From Shewanella sp. KT0246 (GTDB lineage Bacteria > Pseudomonadota > Gammaproteobacteria > Enterobacterales > Shewanellaceae), in NCBI RefSeq assembly GCF_019654955.1, contig NZ_BPEV01000001.1, positions 167,655 to 231,654 of the forward strand: a stretch of 64,000 nucleotides of DNA, given 5' to 3'. The position numbers were made by a program, and so were the translations under genes. Numbering within the stretch: the first letter of the stretch is position 1; each line of letters opens with the position of its first letter. This document shows positions 48,558 to 58,185 of this stretch, piece after piece. The notes beneath the pieces are model-generated. The model was not told the origin of the DNA, ran no database searches, and saw only the letters and a program-made list of their open reading frames with translations.

Positions 48558-51500
48558 TTACCCCGCCTTCACAGCTAATTCCGGGCTTTTTTGCTCTATC
48601 TTGAGCAAGTCGGCAACGGCAATATTTTTAGGCTTAACTAATACAAAACAGTCTAACCAGTTTTCAAAATCACTTAGGATCATTTTGGCATGTTCACTAC
48701 CTGTCGCTTCAACATGCGCTTCAATCAGTTCCTTAAGGTGTTGTTGCTGAATTTTTGATTCTAACTTTTGCGTATCAACAAGCTCTGTATTTACACGACG
48801 ACTAAAGTGATTAAATCTATCGAAGATGTAAGCAAAGCCACCAGTCATACCTGCGCCAAAGTTAACACCAGTTTGACCCAGTACCACGACAATGCCACCA
48901 GTCATGTATTCACAACCGTTATCACCCACACCCTCAACGACAGCAATCGCGCCTGAGTTACGAACAGCGAAACGCTCACCAGCTTGACCAGCAGCATATA
49001 CACGGCCACCGGTAGCGCCATATAGACAGGTGTTACCCATAATGGCACTTTGTTCGCTTTGGAAAGGGCTACCAACAGGTGGGTTAATGATAATTCGACC
49101 GCCAGACATCCCTTTGCCGACGTAATCATTTGCATCGCCGACTAATTTCATTTCAAGACCAGGGCTATTCCAGACACCGAAACTTTGACCAGCACTACCA
49201 TTAAATTGCAGTGAAATTGGTTCTTTAGCGCCAGTCACACCAACATTAGTGGCAATGTAGCCTGAAAGCGAAGCACCAATTGAACGGTTAGTGTTGTTAA
49301 TGGCGTATTGCTTAGTGAAAGCTTTACCTGCAAGCACAGCTTGAGCGGTGTCAGTGACAATCTGCAGGTTAAGCTCACCTTTGTCTGAAGGTGGATTTAA
49401 CTCTTTCCAAGTTATTGCACTGCCTTCTGCCACTTTTGGTTGGTACAGAATTGGCGCAAAATCTAAACCGAGTTGCTTACCTGTTTGACCTTCAAGGGCA
49501 TATAACCAATCAGTTCGACCCACTAAATCTTCAAACTTAGTCACACCCAGCGCTGCCATTGATTCACGTACTTCTTGAGCGACGAACTCGAAATAGGTAA
49601 TGACACGCTCTGGCAGACCGTGGTAATGATTATCACGTAAGTTTTTATCTTGTGTGGCGACACCAGTAGCACAGTTATTTAAGTGACAAATACGTAAGTA
49701 TTTACACCCAAGTGCAATCATAGGCACAGTACCGAAGCCGAAGCTTTCAGCACCTAACAAAGCAGCTTTAACAATATCTAACCCAGTTTTTAGTCCACCA
49801 TCCACTTGTAAACGGATTTTATGACGTAAGCCATTTTCAACTAATGATTGATGGACTTCAGCAAGGCCAAGTTCCCAAGGAGAACCTGCGTATTTGACTG
49901 AGGTTATAGGACTTGCAGCGGTGCCACCGTCATAACCAGATATCGTTATCATGTCAGCGTAGGCTTTTGCCACACCTGTAGCAATTGTGCCGACACCAGG
50001 TTCTGAAACCAGTTTGACCGAAACTAACGCTTTAGGATTAACCTGCTTTAAATCGAAAATTAACTGTGATAAATCCTCAATAGAATAAATATCGTGATGC
50101 GGCGGCGGGGAAATTAATGTGACGCCAGGGCGTGCATGACGCAAACCAGCAATTTCAACACTTACTTTGTGACCTGGTAGTTGACCACCTTCACCCGGTT
50201 TTGCACCTTGAGCTATTTTAATCTGTAATACATCTGCATTAACAAGGTAATGTGCAGTAACACCAAAACGGCCTGAAGCAATTTGCTTAATCGCCGAATT
50301 ACGCTCGCTGTTAAATCGGCTAGCGTCTTCTCCACCTTCACCTGAATTTGAACGACCGCCAATACGGTTCATTGCAACGGCTAACGCTTCGTGAGCTTCA
50401 GGGCTTAATGCACCGATACTCATAGCCGCACTGTCGAAACGAGAGAATAAATTTTCTGCAGCCTCGACCTTTGACTCATCAATGGCTGGATTTGTGCCTT
50501 TAACACCAATCAAATCACGTAATGTTGCAATTGGGCGATCATCAACTAAAGCGGCAAATTTTTTGTATTTTGGATAATCTTGTTCAACAAGGCTTTGCTG
50601 TAAGGTATTGACGACATCAGGATTAAAGCTGTGATATTCACCACCTTCAACATATTTTAATAAACCACCTTGCGGTAAAGGCACATGAGCACGGTAAGCC
50701 GCTGTGTGGAGTCGTTTTTGGTCTGCTGCCAAATGATCAAAATCAGCACCTTCAATACGACTAATCACGCCTTTAAAGCACAGTTCAATCACATCAGAAG
50801 ACAAGCCGACAGCTTCAAACTGTTGGCTACAACGGTATGAACCTACAGTGCTGATACCCATCTTAGACATGATCTTACGTAGACCTTTTTCGATACCTTG
50901 GCGGAAGTTGAGCATCAATATGCTGTCATCTTCGATTAGATTTTTCTTCGCCATGGCTGAAATTGATTCGTAGGCTAAGTACGGATAAATCGCGGTAGCA
51001 CCAAATCCAAGCAATACAGCAAAATGATGTGGATCTCTTGCCGATGCCGTTTCAACAATAATGTTGGTATCACAACGTAAACTCTTATCAACAAGACGCT
51101 GCTGTACAGCTCCTACAGCCATAGCTGCTGGAATAACTTGAACATTTTTTGCAGTTGCGCGATCCGATAAAATCAGTAACGTTGTGCCACTTCTAGCTAA
51201 ACGCTCTGCATCATCAGTGATACGTTCAATTGCTTGTTGTAAGGTTTCATGTGCATCGTAATTTAGATCAACAGTATTGGCACGATAGTAAGTGCTATCC
51301 AACCCAAGCAATTGATTAAAGTCACTGAATAACAGCACTGGAGATTCAAACATTACACGATAAGCTACACCGGTTGTTTCACAAAATAGATTCTGTTCAC
51401 GCCCCACACAAGTGGTTAATGACATCACGTGTTTTTCACGTAATGGATCGATTGGTGGGTTAGTGACTTGAGCAAACTTTTGACGGAAATAGTCGTATAG

Positions 51501-53006
51501 CGAGCGAGACTTTTTAGACAATACAGCCATTGGCGTATCGTCGCCCATAGAGCCAGTCGCTTCTTCGCCTTTACTTGCTAGTGCCCAGATGACTTGTTCA
51601 AGTTCTTCTCGGCTGTAACCAAAATGCTTTTGATACTGAAGCAATACATCAGCAGAAAAGTTGCTAGCACCTTGCTGTGCAGAGTCAATATTGCTTGCCG
51701 GAACAAGTGTACGGCTGTTTTTAGACATCCACTCTTTATATGGATGACGACGTTTTAAATCGTTATCAATTTCAAAAGAAGAATAAAGACGACCATTCAT
51801 GGTATCTAAAACAAGGAGCTCACCAGGACCGACACGGCCTTTTTCAACAACTTCATCAGCAGAGTAATCCCAAATACCAACTTCAGACGCCAAGGTTAAG
51901 ATTCTATCTTTAGTGATAACGTAACGAGAAGGGCGCAGACCATTACGGTCGACAGCACACGCTGCGTGACGACCATTACTCATTACGATGCCAGCAGGAC
52001 CATCCCACGGCTCCATATGCATGGAGTTAAAATCATAAAATGCTTTTAACTCGTCATCCATTTCTGGGTTACTTTGCCAAGCTGGTGGTATAAGCAAACG
52101 CATAGCACGGTAAAGATCCATACCACCCGATAACAGCATTTCTAGCATATTATCTAAAGATGATGAGTCTGAACCTGTTTCATTCACAAAAGGTGCAGCT
52201 TGTTGTAAATCAGGTAATAGTGGCGAATTAAATTTGTATGCACGGGCACGAGCCCACTGACGGTTACCCGTAATAGTATTGATTTCACCATTATGAGCTA
52301 AAAATCTAAACGGTTGTGCCAACGGCCACTTTGGTGATGTATTAGTAGAAAAACGTTGATGGAACAGACAAATGGTACTTTTTAAACGGATATCAGCAAG
52401 ATCTGTATAAAAAGAAGGTAAGTCTGCAGGCATCATTAAGCCTTTATAGACAATTACTTGCCCCGACAGACTGGCTACATAAAAATCTTTGTCATCGACG
52501 ATTTGCTGTTCTAAACGACGTCTCGCCATATATAGACGGCGTTCTAAGTCTTTCTCGCGCCAACCTACAGGTGCATTAATAAGTACCTGATAAATTTGTG
52601 GTAAACTTTTACGACCGATTTCACCTAGTACGTCAGGATTAACTGGGACTTTTCTCCAGCCAGCAACACTTAAGGTTTCACGTTGTAGTTCTTTTTCTAA
52701 AATTGTTTTTGATGTTTCTGCTTTTACTGGATCTTGGCTTAGAAACAACATACCCACTGCAAACTTACGGCTTAGGTGCCAATCATTTTCGGTTGCAACG
52801 GCTGCAAAAAAATCTTTAGGCATCGACATTAACAGTCCACAGCCATCACCTGTGCGACCATCCGATGCAATACCACCACGGTGTTTCATTCTGTCTAACC
52901 CGTGTATAGCTGTGCGGACAATGCGATGGCTTGCATCGCCATCCATTTGGGCTATTAAACCGAAACCACAATTGTCCCGCTCAAAGCTGGGATGATATAA
53001 GCTCAT
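48558..53006 (-). CDS. gltB: Glutamate synthase, NADPH large subunit
   Basis: Makes two glutamates from glutamine and 2-oxoglutarate. 1482 residues. Class II amidotransferase at the N-terminus with the nucleophile Cys12 in ERDNCGFG; a short propeptide must be removed. Central and FMN domains follow (SVKLVSEPGVGTIATGVAKAYAD, then SGYDGGTAASP) with the 3Fe-4S ligands in CRYLRICHLNNCATGVATQ-like sequence (here CKYLRICHLNNCATGVAT), and a beta-helix end with GGIVVVLGQTGVNFGAGMTGG. The ATG at 53006 is used, with AGGGAG 7 bases before; the frame extends 19 codons upstream without need. Confidence 0.95.
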   Translation of the reverse strand: MSLYHPSFERDNCGFGLIAQMDGDASHRIVRTAIHGLDRMKHRGGIASDGRTGDGCGLLMSMPKDFFAAVATENDWHLSRKFAVGMLFLSQDPVKAETSKTILEKELQRETLSVAGWRKVPVNPDVLGEIGRKSLPQIYQVLINAPVGWREKDLERRLYMARRRLEQQIVDDKDFYVASLSGQVIVYKGLMMPADLPSFYTDLADIRLKSTICLFHQRFSTNTSPKWPLAQPFRFLAHNGEINTITGNRQWARARAYKFNSPLLPDLQQAAPFVNETGSDSSSLDNMLEMLLSGGMDLYRAMRLLIPPAWQSNPEMDDELKAFYDFNSMHMEPWDGPAGIVMSNGRHAACAVDRNGLRPSRYVITKDRILTLASEVGIWDYSADEVVEKGRVGPGELLVLDTMNGRLYSSFEIDNDLKRRHPYKEWMSKNSRTLVPASNIDSAQQGASNFSADVLLQYQKHFGYSREELEQVIWALASKGEEATGSMGDDTPMAVLSKKSRSLYDYFRQKFAQVTNPPIDPLREKHVMSLTTCVGREQNLFCETTGVAYRVMFESPVLLFSDFNQLLGLDSTYYRANTVDLNYDAHETLQQAIERITDDAERLARSGTTLLILSDRATAKNVQVIPAAMAVGAVQQRLVDKSLRCDTNIIVETASARDPHHFAVLLGFGATAIYPYLAYESISAMAKKNLIEDDSILMLNFRQGIEKGLRKIMSKMGISTVGSYRCSQQFEAVGLSSDVIELCFKGVISRIEGADFDHLAADQKRLHTAAYRAHVPLPQGGLLKYVEGGEYHSFNPDVVNTLQQSLVEQDYPKYKKFAALVDDRPIATLRDLIGVKGTNPAIDESKVEAAENLFSRFDSAAMSIGALSPEAHEALAVAMNRIGGRSNSGEGGEDASRFNSERNSAIKQIASGRFGVTAHYLVNADVLQIKIAQGAKPGEGGQLPGHKVSVEIAGLRHARPGVTLISPPPHHDIYSIEDLSQLIFDLKQVNPKALVSVKLVSEPGVGTIATGVAKAYADMITISGYDGGTAASPITSVKYAGSPWELGLAEVHQSLVENGLRHKIRLQVDGGLKTGLDIVKAALLGAESFGFGTVPMIALGCKYLRICHLNNCATGVATQDKNLRDNHYHGLPERVITYFEFVAQEVRESMAALGVTKFEDLVGRTDWLYALEGQTGKQLGLDFAPILYQPKVAEGSAITWKELNPPSDKGELNLQIVTDTAQAVLAGKAFTKQYAINNTNRSIGASLSGYIATNVGVTGAKEPISLQFNGSAGQSFGVWNSPGLEMKLVGDANDYVGKGMSGGRIIINPPVGSPFQSEQSAIMGNTCLYGATGGRVYAAGQAGERFAVRNSGAIAVVEGVGDNGCEYMTGGIVVVLGQTGVNFGAGMTGGFAYIFDRFNHFSRRVNTELVDTQKLESKIQQQHLKELIEAHVEATGSEHAKMILSDFENWLDCFVLVKPKNIAVADLLKIEQKSPELAVKAG

Positions 53007-53084
53007 ACAAAAACTCCCTAAACCTAACTTAATACGACTCGGATAATGCGGAGAAGTTCTCATAGATATGCACCCGAACCACCC

Positions 53085-53113
53085 AAATTAGCCCGATAAT
53101 GAATAAAGGTCAA
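53085..53113 (-). promoter_or_regulatory. Sigma-70 promoter for gltBD
   Basis: On the minus strand TTGACC, a 17-base spacer, TAATTT. The -10 lies about 80 bp before the gltB ATG. It is the best match in the 516-bp gap. Confidence 0.55.
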
Positions 53114-53173
53114 ACTTAAATTGCTCAACAAAATGAATTGTTATTGTCATTACACTTGTTAAAAAAAAACACC

Positions 53174-53189
53174 TTTACGTTAACGTAAA
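53174..53189. promoter_or_regulatory. 16-bp perfect palindrome, possible LiuR operator
   Basis: TTTACGTTAACGTAAA reads the same on both strands. It lies about 170 bp before gltB and 330 bp before the divergent radical SAM gene, in an AT-rich 516-bp gap (53007-53522) that otherwise shows only the gltB promoter and A/T runs. The ACGT-TA-ACGT pattern resembles sites of LiuR, a MerR-family regulator of branched-chain amino acid catabolism, as I recall them in Shewanella. Which regulator binds it is inference. Confidence 0.45.
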
Positions 53190-53522
53190 CTGTGTTTTGC
53201 TTCGTATAACCTTATGAATAAAAAGAATTTTAAAAAAACGAAAAAAGCTTTGTTACTTTTTTTTAACACTTAAGTCTAATTGATTTAGATTTATAAATAG
53301 TGAATTTATTTTCAAGTACAGTGCTAATTAACTATTTGGTTATTTTGAATATAAATTCACTCATGGTGAACCAGTTTGAAACTAGGATATTCATATTTGT
53401 GACTTAAAACATTAGTAGTGGATAATTTAATCAATTTATCTATCGATTTATTGATATAGCACCAAGTTTTATTTGCTTAAGACGATTAATATCTGCCACT
53501 TTTTCAAATTTGAGGATCCATT

Positions 53523-54458
53523 GTGGGTTTAGATGATTACGTAAATACATTCGGTGCCGTTTGTAAGAAGCAATATGGTGGCAGGATCAGAAAGCTCACA
53601 ATTGATGCTAAATTTACCTGTCCAAATAGAGATGGCACGTTAGGTAAAGGTGGTTGCACATTTTGTAACGTATCTTCTTTTAGCTATGAGCAAGGCACTG
53701 AAGCCAGCATTTCAGATCAATTAGTGCAAGGTAAGCACCGTTCTGTATTAGCGAACGCACCCGCGTCTACCTCCAAATATATAGCTTACTTTCAAGCTTA
53801 CACAAGTACCTATGATGAATACCAGGTTTTAAAGCAAAAATACGATGAAGCAGTTAAAGATGCGGATATCGTTGGTCTCCATATTGGCACTCGTCCTGAT
53901 TGCGTACCTGATGACATACTCGACTTACTTGTTAGTTATCAGGACAAAGGAATTGAAGTATGGCTAGAGCTCGGATTACAAACATCGAATAACGACACAT
54001 TAAAAAAAATCAATCGCGGACATGATTTCCTTGCTTATCAAGACACCGTCAAAAGAGCCAGAGATAAAGGTATTAAGGTCTGCGCTCATTTGATTTTAGG
54101 CTTACCTGGCGAAAACTATAATGATTATTTACATAGTCTGAAGCAAGTTATTGAAACAGGTGTGGATGGAATTAAGTTACATCCGTTGCATATTGTTGAA
54201 GGCAGTGTGATGGCAAAAATATGGCTACATAAGGGAATGGAGCTGTTGTCGCAAGAAGATTATGCCCATTATGCTAGTGAGTTGATTAGGAATACACCGA
54301 AAGAGATAGTGTTTCATCGTGTAACAGCTTACGCTAAAAAACCAATGTTACTGGCACCTGACTGGTGCGCATTTCGCTGGGATGGACTGGTATCAATTGT
54401 CAAAAATTTAGCGGAAAATGGCGGCCAAGGGCATTATGTTCCAACTGGAACAGTTTAA
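53523..54458 (+). CDS. YhcC-type radical SAM protein
   Basis: 311 residues of the TIGR01212 group. The N-terminus has the radical SAM cysteines in CPNRDGTLGKGGCTFCN, a spacing special to this family. QAYTSTYDEYQVLKQKYDEA, HIGTRPDCVPDDILDLL, and LILGLPGEN follow as the barrel strands. The reaction is unknown. Start GTG with GAGG 8 bases upstream. Divergent from gltB, as in E. coli, where yhcC adjoins gltB. Confidence 0.9.
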   Translation: MGLDDYVNTFGAVCKKQYGGRIRKLTIDAKFTCPNRDGTLGKGGCTFCNVSSFSYEQGTEASISDQLVQGKHRSVLANAPASTSKYIAYFQAYTSTYDEYQVLKQKYDEAVKDADIVGLHIGTRPDCVPDDILDLLVSYQDKGIEVWLELGLQTSNNDTLKKINRGHDFLAYQDTVKRARDKGIKVCAHLILGLPGENYNDYLHSLKQVIETGVDGIKLHPLHIVEGSVMAKIWLHKGMELLSQEDYAHYASELIRNTPKEIVFHRVTAYAKKPMLLAPDWCAFRWDGLVSIVKNLAENGGQGHYVPTGTV

Positions 54459-54636
54459 AAAGTAACCGTATCGCATGTTTCTTAGTGTTTTATATGGGTG
54501 TATTTTAATTTTTTGTTAATTATTTGTGGTTATTTCTCTAAATTTAGACTTGAAAAGCGCTGAGTTGTTGCATAGGCAATTATTGCGAGTATTATTAATT
54601 CCAATTTAACAGTAATGATTAGAAAGAGGTGCCACA

Positions 54637-55002
54637 ATGGCCACAGTTCAGCTAGAGTCTATCTTAGATCTCAATACTTTAGAGCAATATTGTAGTGCTA
54701 TTGGTGCAGGTACTTTATTAAAAAGCGTCGTATTATTCGAGCAGTTAATGCCTGAATATGTGGGTAGCTTAGTAAAAGCGAACGAAGTAAATGATAAAGA
54801 TACTTTATGCGCAGAAGCACACAAGTTTAAAGGTGCTGCCGGTTCTGTTGGTTTAAAGCGTATTCAACAATTTGCTCAACTATTACAGCACGGTGAAGAA
54901 CCAAGTTGGGAAACTGAGCATAACTCTTGGTTAGCAGAGATTGTTAAGCATGCCAGCACAGACTTACAACAGTTAAAAGAATTTCTTGAAGCTAAAGCGT
55001 AA
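54637..55002 (+). CDS. hptA: Free-standing HPt protein of the Arc system (HptA type)
   Basis: 121-residue histidine phosphotransfer protein. The phosphorylated His62 sits in AEAHKFKGAAGSVGL, with the four-helix pattern around it. Shewanella ArcB-like kinases lack a C-terminal HPt, and HptA of S. oneidensis supplies it so that phosphate reaches ArcA. The gene location, between the YhcC gene and oxyR, agrees with that in S. oneidensis. AGAGGTGCCACA precedes the ATG. Confidence 0.88.
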   Translation: MATVQLESILDLNTLEQYCSAIGAGTLLKSVVLFEQLMPEYVGSLVKANEVNDKDTLCAEAHKFKGAAGSVGLKRIQQFAQLLQHGEEPSWETEHNSWLAEIVKHASTDLQQLKEFLEAKA

Positions 55003-55018
55003 ACGCTTTAATTGTATT

Positions 55019-55044
55019 AAAAGTCCCGTAAGGGACTTTTTTTT
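55019..55044 (+). terminator. Terminator after hptA
   Basis: AAAAGTCCC / GGGACTTTT stem with a four-base loop followed by T, 16 bp after the stop codon. Confidence 0.85.
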
Positions 55045-55156
55045 GGTCTTTTTTTAATTATTGTTTAATTTGAGCCTTGGATCATGTACTGGAGATTGTT
55101 ATTTCAACTTACTTAATTCATTATTTAAATGAAATCTTAATACGGTAATCGATTAA

Positions 55157-56065
55157 ATGAAAAACCTGCCGAGTCTTAAAAACCTGTTTTATCTGGTCAA
55201 CTTGCACCAAGAACAAAACTTTAATCGCGCTGCGAAGTCTTGCTTTGTTAGTCAATCCACCTTATCAAGTGGAATACAGAATCTTGAAGAACAATTAGGT
55301 TATCAGCTTATTGAACGAGATCATAAATCGTTCATGTTCACTGCTATTGGTGAGGAAGTTGTTGAAAGAGCGAGAAAATTACTTACTGATGTAGATGATC
55401 TGGTTGAGTTGGTTAAAAACCAAGGTGAACCAATGACAGGTGAAATACGTCTTGGTTGTATTCCTACCATTGCACCATTTCTATTAAGTAGGGTCGTTAA
55501 GCAATGCCAACTTGATTACCCTCAATTGAGTCTGCTATTAAAAGAAGATACCACTGACAGCTTATTGGATTCACTTGGAAAAGGTGAATTGGATTTGCTT
55601 ATACTCGCTTTACCCGTGGACACAACGGGTTTCCACAGTATGAAAGTGGGTATAGATCCATTTAAAATGGTAGTTCATGAAGAGCTTTCTGGCGGAATTG
55701 TGAACCCGATTGATTACCAACAAATGCCGGATGAAAGTATTTTTTTACTGCAAAGTGAGCATTGTATTACTGGCCATGCAATTACGGCTTGCCAATTAGG
55801 TAATAGTGCTAAAATCAACCCTTTTGCCGCCACGAGTTTACATACGCTAGTACAGATGGTGGATAGTAAATTAGGGACGACCTTTTTACCGCAAATGGCC
55901 ATTGATGCTGGTATATTAAATGATACTGAACTCAATATTATGAATCCACCGGGTGAAGCACCATACCGAGATATTGGCTTAGTTTGGCGTCAGACGACTA
56001 GCCGAATCAGCACCTTTAGAACATTAGGCTTAATGCTTGAATCGATTCTGAGTGATAAAAAGTAG
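55157..56065 (+). CDS. oxyR: Peroxide-sensing LysR regulator OxyR
   Basis: 302-residue LysR family activator. N-terminal winged helix-turn-helix (FNRAAKSCFVSQSTLSSGIQNLEEQLG), then the regulatory domain with two cysteines, Cys203 and Cys212, nine apart in EHCITGHAITACQLG. This is the exact spacing of the redox pair Cys199/Cys208 of E. coli OxyR (C-x8-C), so disulfide switching by H2O2 is likely. LSSGIQNLEEQLG and LLSRVVKQC also fit. No clear ribosome site before the ATG. Confidence 0.9.
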   Translation: MKNLPSLKNLFYLVNLHQEQNFNRAAKSCFVSQSTLSSGIQNLEEQLGYQLIERDHKSFMFTAIGEEVVERARKLLTDVDDLVELVKNQGEPMTGEIRLGCIPTIAPFLLSRVVKQCQLDYPQLSLLLKEDTTDSLLDSLGKGELDLLILALPVDTTGFHSMKVGIDPFKMVVHEELSGGIVNPIDYQQMPDESIFLLQSEHCITGHAITACQLGNSAKINPFAATSLHTLVQMVDSKLGTTFLPQMAIDAGILNDTELNIMNPPGEAPYRDIGLVWRQTTSRISTFRTLGLMLESILSDKK

Positions 56066-56141
56066 TAAAGTAATTAACGCTGGCATGGATGTTAAGTAAC
56101 AGGTGAAAAACACTGAAACTATTGATTCATAAATGCTGTTT

Positions 56142-56173
56142 AAAGCCTTGAAACTCTGTTACAAGGCTTTTTT
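56142..56173 (+). terminator. Terminator after oxyR
   Basis: AAAGCCTTG / CAAGGCTTT stem with an eleven-base loop and T run, about 80 bp after oxyR. Confidence 0.7.
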
Positions 56174-56309
56174 AATTGCAAGTTCTTGTTTGTGAGCTTT
56201 GCTAGCATAGGAAAAAAGATGCTAGCTTTTGTTAATAATTGATATGGGAGTTCACTAGCCCATACGACTTTATATAAAGCGGTAAGTATATGTGGGACTA
56301 GACTTTTAA

Positions 56310-57395
56310 TTAACCTAGCGGCGGTACTTTTTTAGGTGTAACGCCGTATACTTCAATTTCGTGCTGTTTTCCTTTTAACTTCATAGCACCAAGATCTGCC
56401 AAATCGAACTGACTACCTTGTCTTTCTAGGCGGTGTGCAACCTCACCTGAGATCAACATACGTTGTCCCAATGGATTACATTGATCTTGAAGCCTTGCTA
56501 GGGTATTTATCACATCACTGAAGAAACTAATTTCTTGTTTTTGGACACCAACGACAGCTGCAACAACTTGCCCACAATGAGCAGCGGCTTTGAATTTAGG
56601 TACAAAGCCATAGTGCTCTTCAAAATAAGGGCGATGCCAATTGAGTTGCTGACTGAATTCATAATAGATATTCATGCAGCGATCTTCCTTAATCCCTTCC
56701 TCCAAAGGCCAATGGATTAAGACTGCATCTCCCATATAACGATAAATTTCAGCATCATTATTCGTTACAGTGTCAGCTAGCATACTAAAGCTATCTTGGA
56801 TCAAGCGGCTGAATCGGTAATCGCCTAATGTCTCAGCATGGGACGTTGATGACACCATATCAACAAATAAGAATAGTCTGTGTTCGTAGCGAGGTTGGTG
56901 ATATTTACCTAGGCCAATGTTAAGTAAGACACGAGGGCCAACTAGTAATGCCATTTGTTCAACAAATGCGAGTCCAACTCTGACGGCGACTAAATAAATC
57001 ACTAAAGCTTGAAAAGAGGGACTATATAATATGTGCGCTGTGAGCATTTGCCTTAAAGTGACTAGATGATTCTCAATAGCCCACATATTTAAAAATTGAG
57101 TGACATAGGCAAGTGTCATAGCACCAAGTAATAAAAATAGACCTTTGAATATGACGGAGAATATATAGGGGAGTCGGCTGATAGCACTAAAATCAGCAAT
57201 AAGGTTAGACATCCAGTGCAAACAACCAAAAACAAAGCCCATAAAAATCGCTAGCGTTGCTAGATCTGATTTTCCAATGGCCCATTGAGGTAGTTCAGGA
57301 GCTTGTGAATATCGAAAAAATACAAATGCTCCCATGGCTGCACACCATGCGATGATAGCAAAAAGTAATTTTCTCGTCTGGCGACGTGCTTTCAC
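56310..57395 (-). CDS. Membrane-bound class III adenylate/guanylate cyclase
   Basis: 361 residues: about five N-terminal membrane helices (residues 10-155) and a C-terminal class III nucleotide cyclase domain. The first metal Asp is in FLFVDMVSSTSHAETLGDY and a further acidic site in YRYMGDAVLIHWP; FFSDVINTLARLQDQ is the GDVVNVAARL-like region, with the first Gly of the usual motif replaced by Ser. The product (cAMP or cGMP) cannot be told from sequence. Start is a GTG. Divergent neighbours are unrelated. It is one of several such cyclases usual in Shewanella. Confidence 0.8.
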   Translation of the reverse strand: MKARRQTRKLLFAIIAWCAAMGAFVFFRYSQAPELPQWAIGKSDLATLAIFMGFVFGCLHWMSNLIADFSAISRLPYIFSVIFKGLFLLLGAMTLAYVTQFLNMWAIENHLVTLRQMLTAHILYSPSFQALVIYLVAVRVGLAFVEQMALLVGPRVLLNIGLGKYHQPRYEHRLFLFVDMVSSTSHAETLGDYRFSRLIQDSFSMLADTVTNNDAEIYRYMGDAVLIHWPLEEGIKEDRCMNIYYEFSQQLNWHRPYFEEHYGFVPKFKAAAHCGQVVAAVVGVQKQEISFFSDVINTLARLQDQCNPLGQRMLISGEVAHRLERQGSQFDLADLGAMKLKGKQHEIEVYGVTPKKVPPLG

Positions 57396-57516
57396 TGGTT
57401 TATATCTAATCCGTTGATATTTGAAGACAGGCTAGTTTATAGAAAATTCCCATACTTGTCATAGTGGTATTTTAATTAGTTTTGATTTCTCATTTATATG
57501 TTGAGTAAATGTAACT

Positions 57517-58185
57517 CTAATTGAAGGCGTTTGTTAGTATTTGGTGGGTGAAGTTGATCTTTAAATAGAAACCGCGAGGGTTAGACAGTTTTACTGATCC
57601 ATCTTCAGCAATAGATTCGGTTAGAGCTTTGCTGTTTGCAGCTTTGGGCCTTAATTGTAAAACTTCACCATGTCGAGCTGTTACCTTATCTACTTTACCT
57701 ATTGCGATAAACTCCATTATCTCTTCCCAGTCTTGTTGCAATGCATTAGTCTCAGCAGCATTGGGTTGCCATAAAACAGGTGAGCCAATTCTTCTCTCTT
57801 TAACAGGAATTCTTCTGTCTCCCTCGATAGGTATCCAAAGAACCCGACTTAGTTTGTGACAGACTAGGCTCTTTTCCCATGTCAAACCTTGAATATTGGT
57901 CAACGGAGCAACTGTTACGTAAGTGGTTTCAATAGGGCGTCCGTTAGCATCAATAGGAATCGTTTTTAGCTCTACACCTAAATGCAAAAAATCTTGTTGA
58001 GGTTTTGAACCCGCAGTTGCACCTAACTCCATTTCTATTAGTTGACCAATCCACCCTTTATCTCTTTTTAGATTATCCGGGACTGTGACTTGATGCTCCA
58101 TTGCAATATCGCCCAAGGTTACTCCTGCCATATCATTGGCTCTTTGCATTAATTCTTCAATGGAGTTGGGCTGGCTATTCATCAT
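57517..58185 (-). CDS. mutH: DNA mismatch repair endonuclease MutH
   Basis: Nicks the unmethylated strand at hemimethylated GATC during mismatch repair with MutS and MutL. 222 residues. The catalytic Asp-x6-Glu-x-Lys is visible as DFLHLGVELKT (residues about 66-76), preceded by KGWIGQLIEMELGATAGSKPQQ. C-terminal ISPRKASNS-like region reads LRPKAANSKAL. Its presence implies Dam methylation. The 5' side faces a 728-bp gap with DnaA boxes; in E. coli mutH also faces rppH across DARS2. Confidence 0.94.
   Translation of the reverse strand: MMNSQPNSIEELMQRANDMAGVTLGDIAMEHQVTVPDNLKRDKGWIGQLIEMELGATAGSKPQQDFLHLGVELKTIPIDANGRPIETTYVTVAPLTNIQGLTWEKSLVCHKLSRVLWIPIEGDRRIPVKERRIGSPVLWQPNAAETNALQQDWEEIMEFIAIGKVDKVTARHGEVLQLRPKAANSKALTESIAEDGSVKLSNPRGFYLKINFTHQILTNAFN

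Noticed and set aside
48902..49135. Open frames inside gltB, rpoD, dnaG and other long genes
   Set aside because: They are antisense or out-of-frame shadows of well-identified genes, without ribosome sites or known families.
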